DNA from: Candidatus Roseilinea sp. | GTDB taxonomy: Bacteria > Chloroflexota > Anaerolineae > J036 > Brachytrichaceae | Assembly: GCA_026003755.1 (NCBI GenBank) | Contig: BPHV01000004.1 | Location: 124,001 to 188,000 of the forward strand | Length of the DNA: 64,000 bases | Direction of reading: 5' to 3' | In this document: positions 17,467-26,846 of the stretch, piece after piece | Numbering within the stretch: the stretch's first letter is position 1 | Layout: every line of letters begins with the position of its first letter | The notes under the pieces: model-generated | Seen by the model: only the letters and a program-made list of their open reading frames with translations | Database searches by the model: none | Told to the model about the DNA's origin: nothing | Program-made: the position numbers and the translations under genes

Positions 17467-18384
17467 GTGATGTCCCGCATCATCCTGCCTCATCCCCCTT
17501 CGCGCGATGGCGCCAAGCTGAACACGCCGCTGCCAGACGACTACGGCGAGCTGGCCATGCGCGCCGACATCGTCATCCGCACACTCGCCGCGCCCTACCC
17601 ACGCACGGCGAGAATGTATGAGAAGCTCATCGCCGACCGGCGCGTAGATGCCCACTGGAATCTGTCGAACTACACCACCGTGGGTAAGCTGAACTACAAC
17701 GACCACGGCCCGATCCACGCCCGCGTCACTGCATCCTATGCCCTGCAGATCATGCAACTCCTCATCGAGGCCGATGTGCCGATGGATGTGGTGAAGTCCG
17801 GCGCCGGCGATGTGGACGATGCCTGCTTGGTCGCGCTTGCCGGCGTGATGTTGCACGACATCGGCAACGCCACGCACCGTGTGGGACACGAGCTGATGAG
17901 CGTCATCCTCGCCCAGCCGATCTTGGCCGATATGCTGGCCGAGTTATACGACGACGCCGAACAACAGGCGCTGATCGGCGATTTCATTTTGTCGGCCATC
18001 CAATGTCACGACATGAACCCACCGCCGTTGTTCATGGAAGGCGGCGTGGTCGCCGTGGCGGATGGCTGCGACATGACGAAGGGTCGGGCGCGCATGCCGT
18101 TCGACCTGGGCAAGCTGGACATCCACGCCGTGTCCGCCCTGGCGATCGAAGAGGTGAACATTCGGCCGTCCCACTACAGCCGGATGCCGGTGGAGATCGA
18201 GGTGCGGATGAGCAACTCGGCCGGCATCTTCCAAGTCGAAGAGACGTTGGTGAAAAAGATCAACGCCACACCGCTGCAACACTACGTGATGGTGCATGTG
18301 ACCTCGATCCATCCCGAGCAGCAATTTGAGAAACGCATCCTGAGCAACGCGATGCTCGAGAACGGGCGGCTGAAGCCGGTATGA
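17467..18384 (+). CDS. HD-domain metal-dependent phosphohydrolase
   Basis: This 305-residue cytoplasmic protein has an HD core: His84 in HGPIHARVTAS, the HD doublet at 130-131 (MLHDIGNATHRVGH), and a later CHD (AIQCHDMNPPP) with GGVVAVADGCDMTKGRARM, where an Asp completes the metal site. This is a nucleotide or second-messenger phosphohydrolase fold; no partner domain (HD-GYP, GAF) is present. The C-terminal third is a separate beta-rich region. Start could be 17467 or the next ATG at 17470. The substrate cannot be read from the sequence. Confidence 0.83.
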   Translation: MMSRIILPHPPSRDGAKLNTPLPDDYGELAMRADIVIRTLAAPYPRTARMYEKLIADRRVDAHWNLSNYTTVGKLNYNDHGPIHARVTASYALQIMQLLIEADVPMDVVKSGAGDVDDACLVALAGVMLHDIGNATHRVGHELMSVILAQPILADMLAELYDDAEQQALIGDFILSAIQCHDMNPPPLFMEGGVVAVADGCDMTKGRARMPFDLGKLDIHAVSALAIEEVNIRPSHYSRMPVEIEVRMSNSAGIFQVEETLVKKINATPLQHYVMVHVTSIHPEQQFEKRILSNAMLENGRLKPV

Positions 18385-18461
18385 GGGTGAGCGCCTCGCG
18401 CAGCTAAACGAGAGTGCGCTGCTGAGCGTTGCGCCATGAGCGTTTGCGCGGCACGCCAACG

Positions 18462-19583
18462 TCACGCTATCGCCTGCGCGAGATCGGCGATCAGGTCGTC
18501 GGGGTGCTCCAGCCCGACCGAGAGGCGCAGCAGGTTGCGCGGCGTCGGCGTATCCGGCCCCTCGACCGATGCGCGGTGCTCGATGAGGCTCTCCACGCCG
18601 CCCAGGCTGGTGGCGCGCACGATCAGCCGCACGCGCGCGGCAACGGCCATCGCCTCGGCCTCGCCACCGACCACTTGAAAGGACAACATGCCGCCAAAGC
18701 CACCCTGCATCTGCTGGGCGGCAATCGCGTGGCCGGGATGCGCGGGCAAGCCAGGATAATGCACGCACGCCACCCGCGGATGCGCGGCCAGGAATGCCGC
18801 AACGCGCATCGCGCCCTCCGACTGCGCCCGCACCCGATACGGCAGGGTTGGGATGCTGCGCAACAGCAGCCAGCAATCGAACGGCGACGGCGCCGCGCCG
18901 CCGAACACCTGATACGCCCGCACGCGCTGCATGAAATCATCATCGGCGTTGGCGATCACACCGCCGCCCAGCGCATCGCTGTGCCCGCCGATATATTTCG
19001 TCGTGGAGTGCACCACGAGATCGGCGCCGAGCGCCAGCGGCCGCTGAAGCACCGGCGTGGCAAAAGTATTGTCGCAAACCAACCGCGCACCGCCGGCATG
19101 GGCGATCGCTGCTGCCGCCGCAAGATCGGTCAGCCGCAGGCGGGGGTTCGACGGCGTCTCCACCCAAACCAATCGCGTGTTCGGACGCATGGCGCGCGCG
19201 ATATTCGCCGGGTCACTCATATCCACGAAGTCCGCCTGCAAGCCCCAGCGCCGCAGCGCGCCCGTGAGCACGGCGCGCGTGCCATAGTACGTCTCCATCG
19301 AGGCAATCACGTGGTCGCCCGGCGCCAGCGCCTGCAAGACTGCCGAAGTCGCTGCATTGCCGGAGGCGAAAGCCACGGCAACGCCGCCGCCCTCCAATGC
19401 GGCCAGCGCCCGCTCCAGCGCGTCGCGGTTGGGATTGCTGTTGCGCGTGTAAATGTGCCCGCCGGGGAAGGTGCCATCCTCGGCGCGCTCGAAGGTGGTC
19501 GAAAGCGTGATCGAGGGGGTAATCGCGCGCGTCGCCGGCTCCACCTCACGGCCGGCATGCACGGCAAGTGTTTCGAGCTTCAT
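18462..19583 (-). CDS. Cystathionine gamma-synthase/gamma-lyase family PLP enzyme
   Basis: This PLP-dependent enzyme of methionine/cysteine interconversion has 373 residues, the usual family length. The Schiff-base Lys196 is in HSTTKYIGGHSD, the PLP-binding Asp171 in CDNTFATP, and the N-terminal IYTRNSNPNRDALE is the family's substrate-phosphate segment. Sequence alone does not separate synthase, gamma-lyase or O-acetylhomoserine sulfhydrylase. It ends 15 bp before the obgE stop on the same strand, so it may be read with obgE. Confidence 0.9.
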   Translation of the reverse strand: MKLETLAVHAGREVEPATRAITPSITLSTTFERAEDGTFPGGHIYTRNSNPNRDALERALAALEGGGVAVAFASGNAATSAVLQALAPGDHVIASMETYYGTRAVLTGALRRWGLQADFVDMSDPANIARAMRPNTRLVWVETPSNPRLRLTDLAAAAAIAHAGGARLVCDNTFATPVLQRPLALGADLVVHSTTKYIGGHSDALGGGVIANADDDFMQRVRAYQVFGGAAPSPFDCWLLLRSIPTLPYRVRAQSEGAMRVAAFLAAHPRVACVHYPGLPAHPGHAIAAQQMQGGFGGMLSFQVVGGEAEAMAVAARVRLIVRATSLGGVESLIEHRASVEGPDTPTPRNLLRLSVGLEHPDDLIADLAQAIA

Positions 19584-19597
19584 GACCTACGACGACT

Positions 19598-20929
19598 TCA
19601 CCCTTCGCTCCACTCCAGCACGTAATCGCCGATGTACACCATATCACCGGGCCGGATGCCGAGCCGCTCAAGTTCGGGGCCGACGCCGCTGCGCTCCAGA
19701 AAGCGTTGGAACTGCAGCACGGCGTCATCCAAGTCCCAGCGCGTGATCTGCACGCGGCGCTCGAGCAGCGGCGAGATCACGCGAAAGCCGTTGCCTTCGC
19801 GGACGACTTCAAAGGAGGCGTCCGGCTCCGGCAGGGCGTCCGGCTCCGGCTCAACTGCTGGGGGCGGCGGCAGCGCCTCGAGCACACGCACCGCGCGGCT
19901 GAGCAGCTCACGTGTGTTCTCGCCGGTCGCTGCGGAGATCGGCAGCACGCAGAGCGGACGGCCAGGCGCAGGGAGAAACGCATCCGGTTCATCTGGCGGC
20001 GCACAGCGGGCATCGGCGATCCTGCCCTCGCCGACGAACAGCTCGAACGCCGCCCGTGCATCCGGCAGGTCCATCTTAGTCATCGCCACCACCTGGGGCT
20101 TATCGGCCAAGCCGTGGCCGAAAGCGGCCATCTCGCGGTTGACCGTCTCATAATCTGCCAACGGATCTTCGCTCAGGCCATCGAGCAGATGGATAAGCAC
20201 GCGCGTGCGCTCAATGTGGCGGAGGAAATCGTGGCCCAGGCCGGCGCCTTCACTCGCGCCCTCGATCAAACCCGGGATGTCGGCCAGGACGACCGTCCGC
20301 TCATCGTCCAGATAAGCGACGCCCAAGTTGGGGCGCAGGGTGGTGAACGGGTAGTCGGCGATCTTCGGCTTAGCAGCCGTGAGCGCAGAAAGCAGGGTGC
20401 TTTTGCCGGCGTTGGGCAGGCCGATGATACCGATATCGGCGATGAGCTTGAGTTCAAGCCGGAGCGTGCGGCGCTCGCCCGGCTCACCGTTCTCGGCGAT
20501 CTGCGGCGCTTGGTTGGTAGGCGTCGCGAACATCGCGTTGCCGCGCCCACCGCGGCCGCCCTTGGCTACGATGAGCTGCTGGCCGGGCCGGGTTAAGTCG
20601 CCCAACACTCGGCCGGTCTCGGCATCGTACACGAGGGTGCCGGGCGGCACCTCGATATACTTCGGCCGGCCGCTGCGCCCTGTCTTGTTCTGGCTTCCGC
20701 CATTGCGGCCATCTTCAGCCTCGAACTGACGTTGGCGCTGAAAGCGCATCAAGGTATTCAGGCGCGGGTTGACGACGAGGATGACATCGCCGCCGCGGCC
20801 GCCGTTGCCGCCATCCGGCCCACCGCGCGGCACACGCGCCTCGCGCCGGAAGCTCATCATGCCATCGCCGCCCCGCCCCGCCTTGACCGTGATGGTGGCC
20901 AGGTCATACATCGTTGATCGTTCTGCCAT
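19598..20929 (-). CDS. obgE: GTPase ObgE/CgtA
   Basis: This ribosome-associated GTPase takes part in 50S assembly and stress control. The Obg fold comes first (VKAGRGGDGMMSFRREARVPRGGPDGG), then the G domain with G1 GLPNAGKST, G3 DIPGLIEGA and G4 TKMD. An OCT domain closes the protein (FEVVREGNGFRVISP to YIGDYVLEW), a version found in Gram-positives and Chloroflexota. I chose the ATG at 20929 because GGAAAG sits just upstream; a TTG at 20941 and an ATG at 20911 are alternatives. Length is 443 residues. Confidence 0.96.
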   Translation of the reverse strand: MAERSTMYDLATITVKAGRGGDGMMSFRREARVPRGGPDGGNGGRGGDVILVVNPRLNTLMRFQRQRQFEAEDGRNGGSQNKTGRSGRPKYIEVPPGTLVYDAETGRVLGDLTRPGQQLIVAKGGRGGRGNAMFATPTNQAPQIAENGEPGERRTLRLELKLIADIGIIGLPNAGKSTLLSALTAAKPKIADYPFTTLRPNLGVAYLDDERTVVLADIPGLIEGASEGAGLGHDFLRHIERTRVLIHLLDGLSEDPLADYETVNREMAAFGHGLADKPQVVAMTKMDLPDARAAFELFVGEGRIADARCAPPDEPDAFLPAPGRPLCVLPISAATGENTRELLSRAVRVLEALPPPPAVEPEPDALPEPDASFEVVREGNGFRVISPLLERRVQITRWDLDDAVLQFQRFLERSGVGPELERLGIRPGDMVYIGDYVLEWSEG

Positions 20930-21163
20930 GCGACTTTCCAAAGGCGACTATTATCACGCTTTTATCACCGTTGGGTCACACGCTGAAAGGCTGTGTCTGT
21001 CGTATGAGCAGTGGGCAAATTGCAGGGGTCTTTGAAGGAGCAGATTCCCGCGCTGTGCTTGCGGCTGCCCGGGAACGACTCGGCCCCATCAGTCCGCCCT
21101 TCGGCCTACCACTCACTCTCACCAGATTCTTATCCTGACTTGCTAAGAATTGTCCGGGCGCAA

Positions 21164-21643
21164 ATGCGAGAAATGAACACGGATCGTCCGCCAGGCGTCG
21201 GCAGTGGGCATTGGATCGGGCGGTTCTTTGGCGAGCTGCTGCGCGAGGTCAAACATCACACCGACCCGGCCAATCACCGGCCGATTCACATCGCGCCCGT
21301 CACACATCCCGTTAAGCGCGCGCTGGTGATCTTCGCCGGATTCGGCGCGCTGGGCTTGGCCGGCATCGGCGCAATTACGCCGGTCATGCCGGTATGGCCA
21401 TTTGCGCTGGTCGCGCTTTTCTGCTTCGCCCGTAGCTCGACGCGGGTGCGGCACTGGGTGAGTCGCAACCCTATCATCAAGAGTGCGATGAGCTTTATCT
21501 GGTCGCGCCCAGAGCGGCCATTCGCCTGGGCGCGCCGATGCATCGAACTGCTGAGCGGCGCCGGCGGCCGCACGACCTCGGAATGTGGGATGATAGGCAG
21601 CTATAAAAGGGAGCGGTGGATCACCGAATTGCCGCCCCAATGA
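21164..21643 (+). CDS. DUF454/YbaN-family inner-membrane protein
   Basis: This small membrane protein has two helices: ALVIFAGFGALGLAGIGAIT and PVWPFALVALFCFARSS, with the DUF454 signature (GxIGxxxPxxPxxPFxLxAxxCFARSS) and a following RxxxWxxxNPxIK-like stretch. Function is unknown in the family. The frame is open from 21011, but the first 50 codons are low-complexity. ATG 21164 or 21173 is a more natural start. It ends with a 4-bp overlap onto the next gene. Confidence 0.78.
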   Translation: MREMNTDRPPGVGSGHWIGRFFGELLREVKHHTDPANHRPIHIAPVTHPVKRALVIFAGFGALGLAGIGAITPVMPVWPFALVALFCFARSSTRVRHWVSRNPIIKSAMSFIWSRPERPFAWARRCIELLSGAGGRTTSECGMIGSYKRERWITELPPQ

Positions 21644-23277
21644 AGACGATGAACGAACTGACGGAGATCATACGGGCATGGTCGCGTCGCGCGCGCCTGC
21701 AACACAGCATCCGTCTGGCCTTCTTCGGGCTGGCCTGTGGCTTGGGTGTAGCGCTATTGATCGCCCTCGCCTCGCGCGTGTTCCCCCTGATGAGCACGGC
21801 GACCCTCATCGGTCTGTCCATCGCGCTGGCCATCGCCGGCCTGGTCGGCGCGCTCGCCTACCCCTGGCTGCGACATGCGCGCACCTCGCCGATGCAGTGG
21901 GCGCGCGTCTTCGATCAACGCTTCGGCCTGCAAGAGCGAACGTCCACTGCGCTCGAGATCGGCGAGGGCCGCCTCAGCGTCAGGAACGACCTGATCCGCA
22001 ACATCCAGCGCCAGGACGCCGAGCGCGTCACCGAGAGCGTGGACGCCCACAAGCTCATGCCGTTGCACATCTCCCGGCGCGACGCCATCGTCTCGCTCAT
22101 CTTCCTGATTGCCCTGGTCCTCGCCATCCTGCTGCCTAACCCCCAACAGCAAGTGCTGGCCCAGCGCGAGCAACTGCGCCAGACGATTGCCCAGCAGATC
22201 GAGCGGCTAGGGCAAGCCCAGCAGATGATCGAGAACTCGGCGCTGAGCGACGCGCAAAAGCAGGCCGCCATCCAAGCGCTAGATGAAGCGCGCCGCAAGC
22301 TGGAAGATCCGCACGTCACCCCAGAGGAAGCGCTGGCCGCGCTGAACGAGGCCCAATCGCAGCTCGACGCCTTGAACGACCAGGCCGCCCAGCAGCAGGC
22401 CGAAGACCTGCGGCGCGCCGGCGAGAGCCTCGCGCCCGACGCGTTGACGAATGCACTGGCCAACGCGCTGGCCAACGAGCACTTCGACCGCGCGGCCGAC
22501 GAGATGCGCCGTTTGACGGATTCGAGCGAAACCGGCCAACCCTTGAGCGAGGAGGAAATGCAACGCGCCGCCAATCAACTGGATCAGCTCGCCCGCAGCG
22601 TGCAGAACAGCGACCCCGAATTGGCGCAGCGGCTGCGCGAGGCGGCCCAAAATATGCGCGAGGGCAACATCCAGGCGGCACAACAGCAGCTCGACCAGGC
22701 TGCGCAATCGCTCGAGCGCGCCCAAGAAACGCGTGAGGCATCTCAAGCGCTAGACCGCGCGCAATCCCAAACCGAAGCGGCGCGTCAAGCCATCGCCCAG
22801 CAGGCGTCGCGATCACAATCGCAGCGGCCTGGCGCCGACCAGGCCGGGTCGAACACCCCGGTCGGCGCGCAGGGGCGACAGTCCGGCCAGGGCCAGGCGC
22901 ACATGTCCGGCCGCGGAGAGGCCGACAATGCGTCGGCGCGCGGCAGCACGACGGCCAGCGACGAGCGCAGCGGCGCAAGCTCCTCGCGCAAGAGCGACGA
23001 TTTCGGCTCGGACGATACAGTGTATGCGCCGCGCCGCATCAGCGGTGAAGGCCGGCCGGTTGTGCTGCCCGAAGCGCAGAACCCGACTGCCCCTGATCCC
23101 GACGGGCGCACCTCCACCGCACCGGGCGGCGGCAGCAGTGTGCCCTACGAACAGGTCTACGGCGACTACTCGAAAGCCGCCGACGAAGCGCTGCAGAGCG
23201 GCCGTGTGCCGCCCGACATGCGCGACTACGTGCGCGACTACTTTAGCTCACTCGACCCCAATCCGGGTAACCGATGA
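21640..23277 (+). CDS. Membrane-anchored protein with long Gln/Ala-rich coiled coil
   Basis: Starting at the ATG 21640, which overlaps the upstream stop, the product has 545 residues. Three membrane helices lie in the first 165 residues (two near the start, then VSLIFLIALVLAILLP). A coiled coil rich in Gln, Ala, Glu and Arg follows to about residue 390. The tail is low-complexity Ser/Gly/Pro, ending in VPYEQVYGDYSKAADEAL and PPDMRDYVRDYF. This order is seen in DUF4175-like membrane proteins found next to MoxR/DUF58 genes, but none of those is here. Function unknown. Confidence 0.75.
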   Translation: MKTMNELTEIIRAWSRRARLQHSIRLAFFGLACGLGVALLIALASRVFPLMSTATLIGLSIALAIAGLVGALAYPWLRHARTSPMQWARVFDQRFGLQERTSTALEIGEGRLSVRNDLIRNIQRQDAERVTESVDAHKLMPLHISRRDAIVSLIFLIALVLAILLPNPQQQVLAQREQLRQTIAQQIERLGQAQQMIENSALSDAQKQAAIQALDEARRKLEDPHVTPEEALAALNEAQSQLDALNDQAAQQQAEDLRRAGESLAPDALTNALANALANEHFDRAADEMRRLTDSSETGQPLSEEEMQRAANQLDQLARSVQNSDPELAQRLREAAQNMREGNIQAAQQQLDQAAQSLERAQETREASQALDRAQSQTEAARQAIAQQASRSQSQRPGADQAGSNTPVGAQGRQSGQGQAHMSGRGEADNASARGSTTASDERSGASSSRKSDDFGSDDTVYAPRRISGEGRPVVLPEAQNPTAPDPDGRTSTAPGGGSSVPYEQVYGDYSKAADEALQSGRVPPDMRDYVRDYFSSLDPNPGNR

Positions 23278-23412
23278 GGCTTGGCATCCCGCCCGAACAC
23301 CGCTTGAGTGATCACCGCTATTTGCAAAAGATGAACAATTATTCAAAAATCGTTGAGACTTAACGCTGAGAATACGCCACGATTGCGTGCTCGATGGAGT
23401 GGCCACGACAGC

Positions 23413-23419
23413 AAGGAGG
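23413..23419 (+). promoter_or_regulatory. Shine-Dalgarno deciding a TTG start for spoVS
   Basis: AAGGAGG at 23413-23419 lies 11 bases before the TTG at 23431. No other start in the frame has a comparable site; the first ATG at 23353 would add a poorly conserved extension. Confidence 0.75.
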
Positions 23420-23430
23420 AAGAAGCAAAC

Positions 23431-23691
23431 TTGGAACTCATCAAGGTATCTGCCACATCGCGTTCAACGGCAGTCGCGGGGGCGATCGCCGGCGTGGTGC
23501 GTGAACACGGACGAGCCGAAGTTCAGGCCATCGGCGCGGGCGCGGTTAATCAGGCCGTCAAGGCAGCCGCTATCGCACGCGGCTATTTGCTGCTCGATGG
23601 CATTGACGTGGTGTTAATCCCTTCGTTCGGCGAGGTGAACATTGACGGCGTCACGCGCACCGCCGTCAAGTTCACCATCGAACCGCGCTGA
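23431..23691 (+). CDS. spoVS: Stage V sporulation protein S family (Alba-like)
   Basis: The 86-residue product is the usual SpoVS length: ELIKVSATSRSTAVAGAIAG, then the GAGAVNQAVKAAAIARGYL core. It is a small Alba-fold protein that probably binds nucleic acid; in Bacillus it affects late sporulation, but homologues occur widely in non-sporulating phyla. The gene is alone between an unrelated membrane protein and ilvD. The TTG start is chosen from the ribosome site and the alignment of the core. Confidence 0.9.
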   Translation: MELIKVSATSRSTAVAGAIAGVVREHGRAEVQAIGAGAVNQAVKAAAIARGYLLLDGIDVVLIPSFGEVNIDGVTRTAVKFTIEPR

Positions 23692-23855
23692 CCAGCGCGC
23701 AACCTGAATTTCACCCACGCCCGCCGAATGCGATCGGCCCGGCGGATGTGCGTTACTCCGCTCGCCTCGCGCAAGGAGCAAGGACAAACCTGCGCGCAGC
23801 GCAAAGCCGAAAATCGCCTCGGCACGTGCGCCCTGCGCCGATGTGAGCACCACGC

Positions 23856-25553
23856 CTAGTGCGTCACGGCGCCGTCGCAGGCGCGGCCCACCAAGCGCGC
23901 ATACTTAGCCAACGCGCCGCTGGCGTAACGCGGCTTGGGCTGCTTCCACTGCTTCAGGCGCTGGGCGATCTCCTCACGACTGAGCTTGACGTTGAGCTTG
24001 CCCTTGGCCGGGTTCGAGGCGTCAATTTCGATGATGTCGCCATCGCGCAGCGCGGCGATCGGCCCGCCGACGAACGCCTCTGGGCCGATGTGCCCCACCA
24101 TCAAACCGGTCGTCGCGCCGGAGAAACGCCCATCGGTGAGCAGAGCGACATCGTAGCCCAACCCTTGCCCACGAATCGCGGCGGTGACCGAGAGCATCTC
24201 CGGCATGCCGGGCGCGCCCTTCGGGCCGACGTAGCGAATCACCACCACATCGCCGGGCTTGATCTCGCGGCGCGCCACTGCCTCCGCGCAGGATTGTTCA
24301 TCGTCGAACACGCGCGCCGGCCCAACGTGTCGCAGGTTCTTCACGCCGGCTACCTTCACCACACCGCCCTCCGGCGCCAGGTTGCCCTTCACGATGACTA
24401 TGCCGCCACTCTCGCGCAGGGGCTTGCTCACCGGATAGACCACGTCTTGCTTGGTGAGTTGCTCGGCGTTCTTCACTTTCTTCAAGTTTTCGGCCACCGT
24501 TTTGCCGGTGACGGTCATGCAGTCGCCGTGCAATAAGCCGGCATCGAGCAGCGTCTTCATCACCACCGGCACGCCGCCGATGCGATGCAAGTCTTCCATC
24601 ACATACTTGCCGCCGGGGGTCATGTCGGCGATGTGGGGCGTCCGGCAGGTGACGCGCGTGAAGTCGTCGAAGGTGAGCTGGATGCCCAATTCGTGGGCGA
24701 TAGCCGGCAGGTGTAGGGCCACGTTGGTCGAGCCTCCCATCGCAAGCACGACGGTGAGGGCATTCTCGAACGCCTCTTTGGTCATGATGTCGCTGGGCAA
24801 GATGCCGCGCTGCATCAGGCGCATCAACGCCTTAGCGCTCTCGTAGGCGATCACCTTGCGTTCCTCATCCACGGCCGGCGGTGAGGCATTGCCCGGCAGC
24901 GCCATGCCCAACGCCTCGCTCACGCTCGCCATGGTGTTCGCCGTGAACAAGCCGCCGCACGAACCGATGCCGGGGCAGGCCGCACACTCCAACTCGTAGA
25001 GGTCCTCGTCGGTCATCAGGCCGGCTTCGCGTTGGCCCACCGCCTCATAGACGGTTTGGATGGTCACGTCGCGCCCGCGGAACTTGCCGGGCTTGATCGT
25101 GCCGCCGTAAACGAAGATGCTGGGCAGGTTCAACCGCGCCATGGCCATCAGGGTGCCGGGTAGGCTCTTGTCGCACCCGGCCATGCCATAGAGCGCATCG
25201 TAGCAATGCGCGCGCATCATCAGCTCGATCGAGTCGGCGATGATCTCGCGGCTGGGGAGCGACGCTTTCATCCCCTCGTGGCCCATGGCGATACCGTCGC
25301 TGACGGCAATGCTGACGAACTCGCGCGGGGTGCCGCCCAACTCGCAGATGCCACGCTTGGCTTCCTGCGCCAGGAATTGCATGGACATATTGCACGGGGT
25401 CGCTTCGTTCCAGGTATGCGCCACACCGATCAGCGGTTGTCGCAAATCTTGATCGGTCAAGCCCATCGCGCGCATAAACGCGCGATGCGGCGCACGGGCG
25501 ATGCCTTCCAATTCTCGGCTGCGGGTCTTGAGATGTTCGGTTGACTTTGCCAT
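23856..25553 (-). CDS. ilvD: Dihydroxy-acid dehydratase
   Basis: It makes 2-oxo acids in branched-chain amino-acid synthesis with an Fe-S cluster. Length is 565 residues. Characteristic segments are present: [19 protein letters not shown] (Cys ligand), [17 protein letters not shown] (Cys ligands) and [20 protein letters not shown] near the C-terminus. It starts at an ATG at 25553 and diverges from the Gfo/Idh gene at 25698, with 144 bp between. Intact; ordinary codon use. Confidence 0.97.
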   Translation of the reverse strand: MAKSTEHLKTRSRELEGIARAPHRAFMRAMGLTDQDLRQPLIGVAHTWNEATPCNMSMQFLAQEAKRGICELGGTPREFVSIAVSDGIAMGHEGMKASLPSREIIADSIELMMRAHCYDALYGMAGCDKSLPGTLMAMARLNLPSIFVYGGTIKPGKFRGRDVTIQTVYEAVGQREAGLMTDEDLYELECAACPGIGSCGGLFTANTMASVSEALGMALPGNASPPAVDEERKVIAYESAKALMRLMQRGILPSDIMTKEAFENALTVVLAMGGSTNVALHLPAIAHELGIQLTFDDFTRVTCRTPHIADMTPGGKYVMEDLHRIGGVPVVMKTLLDAGLLHGDCMTVTGKTVAENLKKVKNAEQLTKQDVVYPVSKPLRESGGIVIVKGNLAPEGGVVKVAGVKNLRHVGPARVFDDEQSCAEAVARREIKPGDVVVIRYVGPKGAPGMPEMLSVTAAIRGQGLGYDVALLTDGRFSGATTGLMVGHIGPEAFVGGPIAALRDGDIIEIDASNPAKGKLNVKLSREEIAQRLKQWKQPKPRYASGALAKYARLVGRACDGAVTH

Positions 25554-25697
25554 GAGTGAATCGTGCCTCTCCTTGTTGCTACGCAGATTCTATGCGCGGC
25601 AGCGCAGATTGCACGTCGAACGCGCGTCGCCCACTGTGGGCGTGCCGGTGCTAAACTTGCGCGGCATCATTCCGCCATCGAAGGAGCATCACCGCGT

Positions 25698-26771
25698 ATG
25701 AGCACACCTCCCTTGCGCGCCGGCGTCATCGGGGCCGGCGCGATCGGACAGCAAGGCCACATCCCCGGGTTCCAGGCCGCCGGCGTCGAAATCGCCGCGG
25801 TCTGCGATTCGAACTTCGCCCGCGCACAAGAAGTCGCGCACAAGTTCAACATCCCCAAAGTCTTTGCCGACTACCGCGAACTGCTGGCGCAGCCGGAGAT
25901 TGACATGGTCTCCGTCGGGCTGCCCAACAGCCTGCATGCGCCGGTGACGATCGAGGCGCTGAACGCCGGCAAGCACGTGTTGTGCGAGAAGCCGATGACG
26001 ACGTCGAGCGCGCTGGCCGCCGAGATGATCGCGGCTGCGCAGAAGAACGGCCGGCTGCTCAGCGTCAACCAGCACATGCGCTTCGACCGCACCGCGCGCG
26101 CGATGCGCGACATCCTCGCCGCTGGCCGCCTGGGACGCGTCTATCTGGCCGAGTCTAAGTGGATCCGTCAGCAGGGCATCCCCGGCTTCGGCAGTTGGTT
26201 CACCAACAAAGACCAGGCGGGGGGAGGCGCCCTCTACGATATCGGCGTGCATTTGCTCGACCTGATCTTGTATTTGCTGGACTTCCCTGAAGTCGTCGCG
26301 GTGAAGGGTTTTCTGAGCGGCGAACTGGGCAAGCAAAAGATCGGGCTGGGCGGATGGGGCGCCGACCGTTTCACCGACGGCCGCTTCGACGTGGACGACA
26401 CGGCCTTTGCCGTGCTGACGCTGAAGGACGGCGCACAAATCCGCTTGCTGGTGACGTGGGCCGCCTTCGGCCCCAGCGAGGATCGCGTCACGCTCTACGG
26501 CACACAGGGCGGATTAGATCGCAGCGGCTTCTTCAGCGATTCGCCGTCGCTCAAATACTATTCGGCGCAGGGTGGCAAAATCGTCGCCGAGGAACCCGAT
26601 CTTTCGCCTTACCCCAACGAGCAAAGCTGGTTGCAATCTGTGGGCGCATTCGTCAGAGCCGTGCGCGGCGAAGCCCCCCTCGCCGTCCTACCCGAGCAGG
26701 CGTTGCAGGTCGTGCGCATCTTGGAAGCCATCGCGGCCTCTGCGGCGAGCGGGCGAGAGGTCAGCTTGTGA
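25698..26771 (+). CDS. Gfo/Idh/MocA-family oxidoreductase
   Basis: This NAD(P)-dependent dehydrogenase has GVIGAGAIGQQGH at the start and HVLCEKPMTTSS with the conserved EKP. The C-terminal domain carries GGGALYDIGVHLLDL. Length of 357 residues is usual. Start is ATG 25698 with AAGGAG at 25681-25686. The substrate is probably a sugar, inositol or sugar acid; it is a different subgroup from the gene at 1665. It ends 75 bp before argJ. Confidence 0.9.
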   Translation: MSTPPLRAGVIGAGAIGQQGHIPGFQAAGVEIAAVCDSNFARAQEVAHKFNIPKVFADYRELLAQPEIDMVSVGLPNSLHAPVTIEALNAGKHVLCEKPMTTSSALAAEMIAAAQKNGRLLSVNQHMRFDRTARAMRDILAAGRLGRVYLAESKWIRQQGIPGFGSWFTNKDQAGGGALYDIGVHLLDLILYLLDFPEVVAVKGFLSGELGKQKIGLGGWGADRFTDGRFDVDDTAFAVLTLKDGAQIRLLVTWAAFGPSEDRVTLYGTQGGLDRSGFFSDSPSLKYYSAQGGKIVAEEPDLSPYPNEQSWLQSVGAFVRAVRGEAPLAVLPEQALQVVRILEAIAASAASGREVSL

Positions 26772-26846
26772 GACGCGATCCACAGATGTACAAAACACCA
26801 AGCGCAAGACGCTTCGCGCAGTGCATTGTGCGCATGCGACCTAACG

